A stretch of 64,000 nt of DNA, taken from assembly GCA_964023205.1 (NCBI GenBank), contig OZ026842.1:8202907-8266906 (forward strand), given 5' to 3'. This document shows, piece after piece, positions 24,521 through 38,100 of this stretch. The notes below the pieces were generated by a model. The model was not told the DNA's origin, ran no database searches, and was given only the letters and a program-made list of their open reading frames with translations. The stretch is from Lutraria lutraria. Taxonomy: Eukaryota; Mollusca; Bivalvia; Venerida; Mactridae. Positions within the stretch are counted from its first letter, which is position 1; each line of letters begins with the position of its first letter. The translations under genes were made by a program, and so were the position numbers.

Positions 24521-25803
24521 GAACATGATTATTACTATTTTAGATCAAGCTTTGTTAATAGGTCAACCAGTTTATTACCCTCAGAGTATTGCTAACATGG
24601 ACTTTTTATTTGTTTATATTGATCAAAAATATCCTGTGATATAGTTTACATAATACTTATACAATTATTTATTTTAAATTCTAACTGACTAGATATTTGT
24701 ATTTTGTATAAAACATATTGTTATTGCATGTCAAAGGGCATGCTGTATACTACATTGTATTTTTTTTTGTTTTTTGTAAAATTTATCACTCATGTTTTTA
24801 TGGGCTTTGATGTCACACCGACAGTCAGTGTCATTTGATGACTTTTCTAGCATTAACTGTGTATGAAGACCCCAAGGGTACTCCTGTGTAGAATCATGGA
24901 TCGAACTTCCATTGAACTCACGTTGGTTGGTAAGGGGCCAGTTATTACTAGTCAAAGGTCACAGCCACTCGACCACGGAGGCCAAACATAATTATTATCA
25001 TTAAGAGCGTAATTTAATTCTCATAAATATTTTTTTATGCTTGTTATAAGTTTTCTTTTGCAAGTCATGCTACTAGTATTTAATATATTTATGTTTCTAC
25101 TCGTTTACTTCTTCGTAAATTAGATGTATAGTTCTGTTTATTTTACAATAATATCTAAGGACCGGGTCACATTTCATTGACATATCTTAACTTACAAACC
25201 ATACCAATGGTATACATGTATGCTCCAGCCATTAACTTTTATATACAAATGTACATGTTTACACATTGTCAACAAAACCATGTAACAATCTACTGAATAC
25301 AACCCATGTGTTTATTGGTCTGGTTAAAATCTCTGCCAACTTTTGGTAGCATTAGGTGCAAGTAACTCGAGATTATGTGTTATATGATGGCAAGAATTTT
25401 ATGCATTTAATATATCTGTGAAGTTGACTCCTGACTGCTTCAACTGTCAGAATTATTGACCAATTTGATATTTTAATTTGTGTGGTGGTTTGTTTTTACT
25501 TACTTTATTTCAATAGGATGTAAATTTAATAATGTTTTAACTGTTAACTCAGTTTAGTAAAATAAAATAAAGTTTAAAGACAAAATAGATCTGAATGTTA
25601 TTTTATATATTTTGAATTATATAATGGTGATAGATGGTTGTTTCTAGATAGTATCAGTGTGGGGAATCACGTGATTCCGATACGAAGTCAAGAGCGCCGC
25701 GAGCGGTGCCAACGCGTATTTTCTTATGGGCACTGTAGGCACGTGTTTACACTTTTCTAACAAAATAGGAAATGCGAAAACGCAATAACAATGAATGGTT
25801 AGG
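24521..25803. other. Intergenic, no gene seen
   Basis: No exon with a plausible splice context or recognisable protein was found on either strand. At 24860-24985 (minus strand) there is a tRNA-like SINE head: GGCCTCCGTGGTCGAGTGGC followed by GTTCGATCC. From about 25650 the sequence belongs to the dispersed repeat that hosts the palindromic element and is present again at 28090-28375. Confidence 0.5.
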
Positions 25804-26990
25804 TATGGTGGCTGATTTCTGCCATTTCATATCTTCGTGTGTTCGCCCCCAAAAGCCGAAGCACGACGACACGAACACACGATAAATTGATCATTTATCG
25901 TGCCTTCGACCTCGACCTTAGAGGGCGAATACACGAACACACGAAATATTGAAGGCGAAATAACGATAATTTGATAGGCGAACACACGAAATCTTCTCTT
26001 GTATAGTTTCGTATCGGCGGGTATGAAATCTTCGTATCGGCGCCCTATATTTGTCGTGTGTTCGTGTCTTCGTGTCTTCGCCTCAAAAGGCGAAAGGCGA
26101 AGACACGACAATTGGCCAATTTTCGTATCGTCGTGCCGTCGTGCTTCGCCCCGAAGGACGAAGACACGAAGACACGATATTGTACAATGTTTCGTGTCGT
26201 CGTGTCTTCGCCTTCCGGTAGACATGCGCAGAACCATTACACATATTATTGAATTGCAAAACTATTACACGATGGATCTGATTTGTGGTTATGCGCATGT
26301 CTACCGGAAGGCGAAGACACGACGACACGAAACATTGCAGATTATCGTGTGTTCGTGTGTTCGTCCTTCGGGGCGAAGCACGACGACACGAACACACGAT
26401 AATTAGCCAATTGTCGTGTCTTCGCCTCTCGCCTGTCTAGGCGAAGACACGAACACACGACAAATATAGGGCGCCGATACGACGATTTCATACCCGCCGA
26501 CACGAAACTATACAAGAGAAGATTTCGTTACTTCGCCTATCAAAATTTCGTTATTTCGCCTTCAATATTTCGTGTGTTCGTGTATTCGCCCTCTAAGGTC
26601 GAAGGCGAAGACACGATAAATGATCAATTTATCGTGTGTTCGTGTCGTCGTGCTTCGACTTTTGGGGGCGAACACACGAATATATGAAATGGCAGAAATC
26701 AGCCACCATAGTTAGGGGCCGGAAGAATGGATCATCAGAGTACCCGAAGCTTGTACATGTACACACAGTTCTTACTAAACATTTGCAACTACATGTACCA
26801 TATGTTTGAATACAGCAGGGAAAACTGCAAGATCATCATTTAAAATATTTTAGAACACCGGAACATGCTGCAGAATTCGGCTGTCTACGATAACAAAAAA
26901 TGCCTCGGAAGCGATTAGAAAGATGCTTACACATTATTATAGGGCAAGCTACGCCCCTGACAGACTCAGACATAATTATATAAAAAAATG
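25650..26990 (+). repeat. Dispersed repeat hosting the palindrome (copy A)
   Basis: Outside the palindrome, this block (GCGAAAACGCAATAACAATG before; CATCAGAGTACCCGAAGCTT, CACCGGAACATGCTGCAGAA and ATGCTTACACATTATTATAG after) is collinear with 28090-28375. It looks like one repeat interrupted by the insertion. Confidence 0.75.
25804..26710. mobile_element. Fold-back element: 907-bp near-perfect palindrome with 6-bp target duplication
   Basis: Two arms of about 430 bp (25804-26235 and 26280-26710) are inverted copies with only scattered differences, around a spacer of about 45 bp. The outer ends are TATGGTGGCTGATTTCTGCC and its complement. GTTAGG precedes (25798-25803) and follows (26711-26716) the element. 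The arms are built from repeated CGTGTCTTCG / CGAACACACG words and contain smaller nested hairpins. The related locus at ~28160 has a single GTTAGG and no insertion. Reading frames across it are only echoes of the repeated words. Confidence 0.9.
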
Positions 26991-28089
26991 TATTGTAGAC
27001 TTAACAGACGCAAACAATGGGTAGTCATGCATATATATAGGAAGAAATATGTAAATTTGATTGATAAATTATCAAGTCTTACAGACATTTATGTGTTCAG
27101 AATATTCAAGTATACATATACATTAGACGCAGTTTCTCACTAAAAAGGATAATTTACAACCTTATATAGACATTATGTGTAGTTTGTTAAGTTATTGTTG
27201 CCAGAGTTTTGTCACAGAAGTGAGCCATTGATATCCCCGCCGCCGTTTTGACTCAGTAAACTATATGAGTAAGTTTAAAGACACATAACTCGAAATTATA
27301 CCTTGCACATCTACACTTGTATTAAGATATTTCAAGTTTTATTACGATCGCTTAAGGAATGTGGAAGAAGTTCGCACCACAAACTTGTGTGGACGGAACA
27401 ACCACCCGACCGACAGAGTGACTTCAATGTACACCCTCTCAAAGTTCGTTTGCGGGTATATAATAATATGCAAAAGTAGAAAATGAAAGGCAAATGTGAA
27501 AAGAACGACTTTCACGCAAATGCTTATAATACTGTTAAAATTCAAATTCTGAAGTTCGATATTTTTCTGTTTGTATAGCCTATTTAAAGATATCTCTATA
27601 TGAATATGCATTTGATATCATCCTAAGACAAAGAATCTAAGAAATATTAAAGAAATTAATTTCAGATTACGGAGGATTTTGTACCAAATTGCCATACCAC
27701 TACGTTCAAATTATCTCCCTTATTAAAAACCACAATATGTGATTCTGACTTTATATTCCTGTTTTTCTGTCTCAAATCATTAATTTAACATCCTGATTAA
27801 TATCCCTATCTAAAAGTCAAACAATTATTTAGCTGATTATAATCACAAAACCGATATTATGTAAAGATGTGTCTGAGGACCGTGGGAAAATTTGTTTTGG
27901 ATTCAAAAGTGAGTTTGAGTTGTTTCCCTTTGATATTAAGGTAATACAATAACATAACAAACTACACATAATGTCTACACGAAAACTTGTAAATGTTACA
28001 ACAAGTGTACCATAGTTGTAATAACTACATGAATATGGATACATAAATATTTACATAGTCATATCAACACATCACAGACACTGGCGTAG

Positions 28090-28375
28090 CTTCCTAGTGG
28101 CACTGTATAAGCTTGCACGTACACTTAAAAGAAATGCGACAAACGCAATAAAAATGAATGGTTAGGAACTGGAAAATGCACCATCAGAGTACCCAGGGCT
28201 TAAACAACGTACATGTAGTATTGCAAGAACTTCCTGTTAAAATATTTTAGGCTATAGCACACCGGAATATGCTGCAGAATTCGACTCCAGCAATCCACGA
28301 TAAAAAAATGCCCCGGACCCTCTTTCCAAAAAAGATGCCTACACATTATTAAAGTGCAAGCTGCGCCCCGGTCTA
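28090..28375 (+). repeat. Dispersed repeat without the palindrome (copy B, empty site)
   Basis: GCGACAAACGCAATAAAAATG, GAATGGTTAGGAACTGG, CATCAGAGTACCCAGGGCTT, CACCGGAATATGCTGCAGAA and GATGCCTACACATTATTAAA follow in the same order as in copy A. Here GTTAGG occurs once and the palindromic element is missing. Confidence 0.75.
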
Positions 28376-30568
28376 CCAGTTTTTGATTTATGAGCTACAA
28401 TAATATTGGTAAATATTCACAATTGGGACCCGTAAGTGGCCATCATCAACTAGCCCATTAACAGCCCAAATGTGACACATATGGGTTCGTTAACTGGATC
28501 TGTTACGACTTCTTACAACCATATATAACACATATAATAAAAACAGGGTTATCGTATTTCAAGACAAACAAGTAATGGTGAAAACATGTAAAATATAGTT
28601 AACCAGAATCTAAAGGAAGTACGTGTACAATGTATTTTAATATTACATAAGTTTCGCAAGTAACAAATGCAACTTAGTTAAGTTTATGTATATTTAATAG
28701 ATTTAAAATCTAGTTCACTTAGCACCAGAATGCTTACAACACAATGCAAATATATCATTTTTTAAATCTCTGGAATCTGGAACTTAGTTCGCAATTGACT
28801 AAAACGCAGTTTGAGATTAAAAAGGTAAAGGATAGGTTTATAGTCTGAAATTTATATACATATTCAACCGACTTTCACAAGTTACCCACGATCATGGGGT
28901 AATATGTCGTCCGTTAACAAATTAATGTTATTTGAATCGCATGCTGCTGACTTGAGAAACACAAAAGTGTGTATTCTTTTATCTTAAAATCCCTTTTCTC
29001 TGAATACATACGGCTCATAAGGGTCTATTCTGTTTGCTAAGAGGTATATTGGGATATTTGGAGAATGGGCCACTTGCTTGAGACACAAAATAATGCTTGT
29101 AAATTTAAAAATAGAAACCTATTGAAAATAATAATACTTAAGCTATACATCCAACTGAAATTGATCAAATAAATCATTCTAAAAAAATTAAACAGTCTTC
29201 AGAACTACAATGCTTGAATATTTGTGATTAGATTTACGGATTGTAAGTGTTGAATCGTTGGTGGCCAATTGCCCAACTACTCCGACAACTCTAATACAAA
29301 GATAATACTATTTTCAATACTAAATTAAATAAGGTCAGTGAGATTCGATGAGATTAATGTAAAACTAGCGACCAAGTATTTGTGGTTGAATACTCATGAC
29401 AATTAACAGAAAATCGAATTTCAATTTAATTTATTGCAGTGGCGCAAATGAAAATTTTACATCAATAGTTAATATGACACCAGAGAACGATAAAGCACCA
29501 TTCATTTGGTTAATATCAACGAAACCAGTCAATTAAGCCTCGCTACAATAGTTAATTGCAGTAAATAAAACATTATTCTTGAATGAAAATCTACTCAATC
29601 TCTGTAACAATCACATTTTAAAATGAATTTGGCGTTGTTTCGTCGCAACCAGTCACTATAACAATGACATTTATAAGCTCTCCTCATTGTCAATACGTCA
29701 GTCATTCTGTGTCGTAACCCGATAGTATGTCTCAAGAAATAATCTGTGCCGGTCATATTCCACTATGTCTGGTTATGTCTCGTGTTTGATAAGGATAAAT
29801 TCAAAGGACATTATCAATTATGGTATCATATTCGACTTCAGATTAACGGTGGTACAGTGATTGACGTTGTAAAGCAGCTTGCATTTTTTTTCAAACAACA
29901 AAAGGTTACTTTGATAAGCGTTTCGTGCATGACTTTGAAATGTTCAGAATTATGCAATTGAAAAGAAAATCTTAAGATATGTCGAAAATATAAGTACTGA
30001 AAGGATATTAGTCGTTTATTTGAGTTGAGCGCTACGGGTTACAGTAGAACAATCAAAACAAACTTCATGGTCTCGCTTGACAACACGGACTGTTTTGTGT
30101 TTAGTCTTCATCAATAAATATCAGAAGAATCAATTTCTGCATTCGTTACAAGACGAAGCTGTTGCCCGACTAAATGGTAAAAGCAATAGTTTATTCAGCT
30201 GGAAAACTTGTTGACATTATTGTTTCGTTCCGTACTTACAGCCTTTGTGAAAGTGGAATACATTATTAATTTTCCATGCATAGTTTATACTTCAGTTAAA
30301 ACAAAAAATCCGAAGATTTAAAGATCCGAGTATTGATATTATACAGGTACAGCTACAAGTGATGTAGCAGAAACTTAAGTCTAGGAAAACACAGTGCTTT
30401 AAAGAGTGGATTAGTTTTGAAACTGTGATCGATGTTGTTTAGATCTTCAACATTATCACGTTTCGAGACGCAAACATCATCAAAACAGAAACGACATACC
30501 AGAAGCAGCATTTCGAAGCATAACTGGAATAATTATCAACAGCTTAATGAACAGTTAGTGACCCTAAA
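28376..30568. other. Intergenic, nothing recognised
   Basis: AT-rich sequence without supported exons, RNA genes or clear repeats. The part directly upstream of 30569 may contain the 5' UTR and promoter of the following gene, but I see no distinct TATA/initiator arrangement. Confidence 0.4.
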
Positions 30569-31573
30569 ATGAGAAATACTCAGACTAAACGCCGGGAAAC
30601 GATAGCAAGCGGTGGGGGAAGTAAGTCTGAGTTGGATATGTTATCTAAACAGTTTCCCGTGACTTTGACAAGTGATCGAAAAGATTGTTTCTCTTATAAT
30701 ATCGGACGTGGAGTGAATGATAACAAAAGAAGTGTTCCTTCTGTGATTAAAACACCATCAGATAATAAATCTGGAACTCAAAGCATGCATAAAACAGCCA
30801 CTGAAATGCACGGGGTACCTGCATTAGCTGATGATACGAAGGCAAGCAAATCTTCCCTTCTAAAAGATTCCATAACAGAAACATCAAGAAAAACTAATGG
30901 TGTCACAACAACGAAACATGTAAGTAATAAAACTGTCATTGCTAGTAAAACAAGAAACAGTGTGTTTGAAAGTAATGCTGCATTACCTCGTAAATCACTA
31001 ACTCCACATGTTCGCAAAGAAGACAACAAATTTACGAAAGTAGGCAAAGAGGACAGACGAACAGACCGCATTGATGATGTTTGTGATAAATTATCTGAGA
31101 AACAGCATTTTAGTCATATAACCGACTCTAAATTGAGCGGTTCGAATGAAAATATGCATCTTAAACCTCCAGCATCAGAGTCTGAAAAACACTTGGAAAG
31201 TTCACCTACAAATTCAAGAAAATCATCGTTGTCTCGGCGCTCTATGATTTCCATGGCGTCAAGTAATACTTCAACCAACTCATTATTTGACAAAATTTTG
31301 GAATCGCGCGCAACGATGAGTACCGGAAGTTCAGAGTCTTTGCAGGATCTCCCATCTCGAAGGTTTTCGTTTCAAGCTGAAAGCATTAATTCCTATTCCC
31401 ACGACAAACGGGATTCTAAAAGTGACAGTGGCAGTTTAGTTATCGACGATTCGGAGCAGATGGAGAAAATGTCTCCAGAACGGAAACACGCACCAGATGT
31501 TGCACACATCAGCGGTGAAAATGAAAAGCCGATTATAAAAAGAACTAAGACAAGACGTATTTTAGAGACTTGA
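30569..31573 (+). CDS. Single-exon 334-codon ORF, Ser/Lys-rich disordered protein, function unknown
   Basis: ATG at 30569 stands in an acceptable context (CCTAAAATGAGA) and the frame stays open to TGA at 31571-31573. That is far longer than chance in DNA this AT-rich. The protein is rich in Ser, Lys, Thr, Asp and Glu, with few hydrophobics, no signal peptide, no membrane segment and no folded-domain motif that I recognise. Phosphorylation-prone basic/serine clusters occur near residues 215-235 (SRKSSLSRRSMISMASSN) and 265-275 (LPSRRFSF), and a basic end (KRTKTRRILET) could be a nuclear-localisation patch. It may be a complete intronless gene or a large coding exon of a split gene. I do not assign a function. 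Confidence 0.65.
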   Translation: MRNTQTKRRETIASGGGSKSELDMLSKQFPVTLTSDRKDCFSYNIGRGVNDNKRSVPSVIKTPSDNKSGTQSMHKTATEMHGVPALADDTKASKSSLLKDSITETSRKTNGVTTTKHVSNKTVIASKTRNSVFESNAALPRKSLTPHVRKEDNKFTKVGKEDRRTDRIDDVCDKLSEKQHFSHITDSKLSGSNENMHLKPPASESEKHLESSPTNSRKSSLSRRSMISMASSNTSTNSLFDKILESRATMSTGSSESLQDLPSRRFSFQAESINSYSHDKRDSKSDSGSLVIDDSEQMEKMSPERKHAPDVAHISGENEKPIIKRTKTRRILET

Positions 31574-31954
31574 TTGTTGAAAATCAATCAAAGCGACGAA
31601 TGACTTATCAGTTCTATCATTAATATCACAGACGGATTTTATTGTCGTAATTAACAAATGAATATTGACATCGTTTCTTCATACTGACATGATAGGAATT
31701 TGTAATTCATCTTTTAATTCTAGCAATTTTGAATGGTCCTTCTTTGTGAATTCATGAACGTATCTGGACTTAATTTGACAATATAGTATGTTTATTTGAC
31801 ACTTAATAATTCAAATTTATACTGTGTGGAACACAGTGTTGTTGTTAGTAATAACGATTTTCTTTAAAAACTGCAGCGAAATGTTCAGTCATATGCTGTC
31901 GAATGGGATCGCTTAATGGCTTTCTCAATGCAGAGGGCAGATTAGTATCACAAA

Positions 31955-31960
31955 AATAAA
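31955..31960 (+). terminator. Possible poly(A) signal for the 334-codon gene
   Basis: This AATAAA lies about 380 bases after the stop codon. No other support; such hexamers are frequent by chance here. Confidence 0.25.
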
Positions 31961-34900
31961 CGTTTAATTTGTCCTCAGCAATAGAACATTATTATTATAG
32001 GGGGCTTGCACGTTGTTCCAAGGATTACTAAAGCCGTAAATGGCCACACGGACCAAAACACATTTATAGATGCTAGCATATAGATGGAAAGTATTTTCGG
32101 AAGTAGTAACCCTTATAATATATGTATATATATCATTGGTAGTACAATACGTCATCGCGCACCTATTAAATGATCTCCCCCGGACCTTCTATCTCTAAAC
32201 ACCATCTCTCGACTTCACAGGTAAATTGTCTTATTTTTGTATGAAATCATTTAAGTAATTTAAAATGATGTAGACCACCAAGGAATCGCAACTGTACACC
32301 ATAATGTTGTGAAGAAAGTTTGTAGTTGGCTTGAATATTGGATAAAGTTTTTTTTTTCATTTTTGCGGCATACGTCCGGGTGGTATCATTCAGTGAGACA
32401 TAAACATCATTAACTGTTTTTACAATTCTTTTAGTTTAAAAAGCCATTCCTTGGTGCACTGTATTATTTGCCTGTGTTTTACGAGTTCTTGTAATAGAAA
32501 CACATTTCATCTTAGATACGGCAGGTGCGCGATGGCATAGTGGACTACTCAAGGAAGTTTTAACAACGACTTTCTCTGTAAAACACACATGTTTGTTACA
32601 AGTTATCTGAATTAAGTGTTCCTGAGCATATCATCCCACTGTTTAAACGATTCAATCAACTTTTGCTAAATTCAAACCTGACCTGCTCGCTTTCACAAAA
32701 AAATAAAAACATCAGTGTATCTTATCATGGAAAAGAGGACAGCTATGCCTGATTAATATTAAAAACATATTTTATTTAGTTGATTATCGATTTAAGAGTT
32801 ACCTCCCTTTCATTTCTATTTATAGTATCTACATATAATTAAAATTTGCAGGTTGCTTCCAATATATTTTTTCATTATTTAAATTCTTGTGTGTGATTCT
32901 TATCCCACATGTTATATAACCATTCTGCCAATAATAAGACTATCAGAAATAGATTTATACACTTTAATAGAATTTATCGTTACACCCCATATTACGATCG
33001 TCTCAATATAAGACTGGTTATACAAGTTTCCGGACCAGTTTTCAATATTATACATCACAATACTTAACTTAATATAGAAGCCACCCCAGGGTTAAGATTA
33101 TCAATGGATCCTAAGATGGTATTAACATCAACGTTTTTCTGTTTTCCGTATATCTCGTATTTCATTCATGTTTAAAGTCGCATAAGCTTATAAATTTATT
33201 GGTTGTAATAGTTTCTGTTTGTCCTATAACAAAGGAATCCAGGGTGTTTCCTCCCGTGCATACTTTATAGCAAGCAAAATGTTTCCGAAAACATTTATAG
33301 AACAGCTGTGTGTTCCCGCAGTCATGTTATGCACACGTCATAAAGTGACCTCACCCGCTCTATATATTTCAAGTTTACAAAAGCAAAATTCACAGCGAAA
33401 TGAGTATTTTCAGAAGAAACGGGGCTCATTTCAGCGGTAATTATTATATTGGGATAATATCAGCAATTGCTTGTTTTTTTTCATATATTTTTTATAGTAA
33501 AATGCTAATGGGACTTTAAAGCTCTTACTGTGTTGGCGTAAAAGCCAATTATGCCATTGGTAGTCTGTATATGTCTGTATATATAAAGCTTTGTTTCATA
33601 AATGATTTTCAAAAATATTAAACTATTATGTCTCATTGTTATTCTGTGTTTAGTTTTCTTGATTTTGTGATATATAAGAATTCAATTGACATACAACATA
33701 TATACATATATATTTACAAATCTTTAATTTCCCTCACACATATACCAGGTATAACTATCCCTATCAAGCAATAATTAGTAAATTGCTATTGCTAAAGCAT
33801 ATGATATAAATGTACTTATGTGTGTTATTCTACATACGGTGATGTTATTAAAGGTACTGTACATTGTATATGTAACATTATTATACAATTTTTTGAAACC
33901 CCCTTCTGAAATATTTCAAAAAGGTATTTCTAAAGAATTTATTATTATACTAAATTATGCAATAATATAACACCAAAGTTCATGTACCTAACCATAACAA
34001 AATTGATAAATAACAGATACATTTTATCAAAACATTCAACTCATATATCTTAGATAAAAACATAACAGTTTTATAAACATTTTTAACATATAGCAACTCA
34101 TACTAAAACCTGCATGGCATCATGCATTGTTTGTTTAGCATGGATAGGATAAATCCTGTCTTTCGCTAATGATGATGCATACGAATGATTCAAAAACCTA
34201 AGCATCATATATTTTAAATAATATAAATACAAGTATGTAAAATGTTCTAATTTAAGCATAAATATTATATACACACTAAATATGAGGAAAGTTATATGCA
34301 TTTAACCCAGTATCAATTATTACCCAACAAACATCTATTAGTAAACAGTCCAAGCAATAAAAATATTAAAACAAAAACAGGAAGAAAAGAAACATCTCAC
34401 TTTCTATAAAATATTATCAAAAAAATAAATGTAAACAATACTGTGAATTCACAAAGATTTTAAAATTTGAACATGAATACTGATCAATAATGTAAAAAGA
34501 ACACAACTTTTGAACAAGCCCTTTAATGACGGCACTTAAAAAACAAAACTCCAAGATTCTGAGATAGATTGATTCTCATAATTATCTTTTTTTTCGAATT
34601 CATGATCTTTATAGACAAAAGGACATGCATTTATCTTAAAGAGTATCAAATGAAGGGGTAGTGTAAAATGTATAAATGGCAACACAGACAAAAATCATTT
34701 ATCATAATTACATAGACTATGCACAGTGAAACCTTTCCAGAGCAACACCACTTGGGAGTAGCAAAATTATTTGTTGTTGAGTTGTTTCTCTACAGGGATC
34801 CAATTAATATTTAATTGCGTAGTGGAAGAAAATCATGCTTTTGTTGAAGGTAGGTTGTTATTCAAGACAGGGTCACTCTGGAGGGTTGTATCACATGTAC

Positions 34901-35105
34901 ATGTCAAATACGACAAATGTTTTGGTATGTGTGGGCATTTTATGCCTTAATGACCATAATACATCATCCCATCGAAGAGTAAGGCATTTTCTTTTATCAT
35001 AACAGGTAGAAAATAGATTGTGATTTAATGCATTGTTTGTATTTTATTCAGTGTAGAAGTATTATATAGTATTATATTAATAAAAAGAAAATAAATAAAG
35101 ACATT
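31961..35105. other. Intergenic, dispersed repeat at 32808-32975
   Basis: No supported gene. The block at 32808-32975 repeats the sequence at 22262-22410. The rest is AT-rich DNA with simple-sequence runs such as ATATACATATATATTTAC near 33700. Confidence 0.45.
35043..35048 (-). terminator. Possible MPI poly(A) signal
   Basis: TTTATT on the plus strand gives AATAAA on the minus strand about 58 bases after the MPI stop codon, a plausible distance for a short 3' UTR. Confidence 0.35.
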
Positions 35106-38100
35106 CTAACATCCAGCATGAGCTCTATACAACAACATTCCAGTCTCTGATGACACGTCTAATGCTGCTTCCTCATTGGCTGATACAAATAGAACAGTAC
35201 CACGCTGTACAAGGATTGGCTGTGACAGTGATTGGCTAGAGAGACTTGCAGTGCCCTCTATGCAAATTACTATACTTGCACTTCCAATTGGTGGAAGACT
35301 GGTCAACTTCAAAGCGGGCGGTACCTGAAGAAGAGTAATCAGGTTTTTTAGGAAAAGGGGAAGATACTGGACGCTAGTAAAAAGGGGAAAACAATTACAT
35401 CAAAGACGCAGATTTGGGGAATATTCATAATGTAAACCTGAGGAATAGATTTTCTTTATCAGTGTCACTACAACTAATCTTCAATTTTAGGAAACCAGCA
35501 CTTTTCCTTAGACCACCATGCAGCCATTTCCATGACTTTTTGTATTAATGGAGATTTAAGAAAAGGCAGATTAGCTTAGAAAACATATTTCTTACCCTAA
35601 TTTCAGTCACAGCAAAATCAGCAATAGGTGGGTTAAATCTTCGAACATTACACCCACCAGCCATATCTTCAACAGGCGTATACTTATTATCTAGCGCTGG
35701 TTTTCCCTCATAATTCAACATTTCTATCAATGTCTCAGTGTCTATAAACTTAGGCGTAAGTCCAGCACGTACAACATTGTCTGAACAAGCCATGCATTCC
35801 ATGCAATCTGAAGGATAAATGATGCTTGATAGAATTATTATACTGAAACCACAGGCCATGGAATCTGACCTGTGATAGAAAGATTGCGATAAATATGGTT
35901 TACATAAAAATGAAAAGAAATCAAGACAGAAATTATTACAATGAGGATTCTTTTTTACACTTGAGGTAATTTGTAAAATGAATAGAGGTTATTCTAAGTA
36001 AAAGAAAATCTTGCTCTCCATAAGTTACTGTCAGATGAATGATAACAAGTTCAGGACAAATGGCCCTAACGCCATTATGTCTTCAACAAAATCACCACAG
36101 TGTATATGTGCTACTCCAAAGGCATAGAACTCAGGATTAGTTTAGCTGGTTTAATGTATTCTAAACAGTCCTAAAGAACCTGGAAATTCTCCACATATGG
36201 AGGAAAATTTACATTTTTTGTCAAAATTTCATAGAAGGACAAAGTCTAAAATTCTAAAATTGCTTGCTGTGGGCCAGCCATATCACATGTTTAGAAATTA
36301 TGATAAAACCATTACTTACTTCCAGACAAGTATGCATGTGGTAAATTAGCTGCTAGATAGATAGTTTCACCTTTCCTTAGTCTCATCACATTCAGGAAAT
36401 AGATTGAAAACCCACCAACATCTCCCGGGAATTCATTATCAAGCTTTAACAAAATATCACCAACAAACCCACTAGTATCTTTCCCAGATGATTCTACAAC
36501 ATAAAACAGGTGATAAGTTTTATATTATATTGCATCATTTCAATTGAAGTATACATGGATTGTGTGAATTGAAATATGACATTATTTGCGTATGAAACTT
36601 TTACATTTCACAGTCACATAGTTTAAACTAAGAATTGAAAGTATTCTGATGATTATATACATGTACTGGCATATGTATTGTCCAATCAAATAGAACCAAT
36701 GCTGTATATTACAATAAACTTAATTGCCTTTGAAATATACAATTAACTACTTATTTATTGAAAGGGTATGACTTAAGTGGTTATTGGCACTACAAGAGAG
36801 ATTTAATAGTGTTCCTTCCTTGCATGTGTTTGTGTGTATAATGTTAGCATCATGAACCAGGAATAAAATTCTTTTTGAAGTCTAAGTGTCGCATGGTTAA
36901 ATCAGATTATGAATATTTCATGAAGTTTTGGGCTTTGAAAGTAACCTCATTATAAGGAAACAAGGAATGAATCACACTATGTTATAGATGTAATATATAA
37001 TGGGACAGAATAGCAAACCACAAACACAAAAGCTGTCCAACACATAGACAGACCTCCTAGCGGACCAAAATGAAAACAAAGGTTTAAAGAAGGTTCCACT
37101 ATTACATGTGTATATAGCAAACATGGCATTTTAGGGTCATCATTGTAAAAACAAGAGCAAATATAGGATCAATATCACCTATGTAATGTTCGATTAACAG
37201 TGAAAGCATATCTTTTTTGCCAGAATTACAGATACATTTCACTAACCTAATGATTTTACTTTCTGTACCAGTTTTTCCAGCTCTGCTTGAACGACATCTT
37301 TATCCTGCCTCATCAATGAGGCAAAGCAGTTCTTCAAAGCAGCTTTCTGAAGAGTCAGATCTCCTGATTCATTGGCTTCAACAAGTTTGTCAGCATTTTC
37401 CAAGCCAATAACGACTTTCATCTCTTCAATATCTACAAGTGCACAAAAAGGCGTCATCAAGTAAGATCATGTGTTCTACGTTCAATTATCAAGACAGACT
37501 GTAAGCAGTACAGGGACCAAGGTTATAAAAATGAAAATAGTTCCTGATCTCAAATATCATATTCGCTCTTAGAGTGATTTACACGATAAGATATAGCTGT
37601 AAATTGTTTAAGTTTACGCCACAGGTTTATTTCAATAAAATTAATTAAAACCATGTATTGATTGCTTTAAACTGTTAAGCATTAGTTTATCAGTTGCTTT
37701 AACAAAAAGTCTGGTTTATGACATAATGGGTATCACATTAACAATTAACTGATTGTTTGTTTGTTTATTGGGGTTCAACTCAGTCTTTTTCAATTTTTAG
37801 TCATAAACAGCAGTTGATTGACCAACCGGGAATCAAACCCGGATCGCCAGGAAAAAAATCCGGACTTATCACTGATGAAACATTATACATTCTATACAAC
37901 TCTGTATTATAAGAATTGTAAAACCAATAATTAAAACACTCGAGTCAATTTATACAAAGTAAATAATAAATTGCAAACATTTTTCATTTCAATTTAAACA
38001 CTTTATTATACTACTGGGATAATTTACCTTTAAGGAATTGCACTATTTCAGGAATCGGTCGAAACCCACAGAGACCAACAAACTCTGTAAGAGCTATTGC

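Noticed and set aside
25827..26406. Several long open frames on both strands rich in SCLR/RRHD words
   Set aside because: They are translations of the repeated CGTGTCTTCG palindrome words; the same peptides appear on both strands because the DNA is palindromic.
33219..33440. 73-codon plus-strand frame
   Set aside because: It has no splice context, no homology that I recognise and no typical codon pattern; taken as chance.
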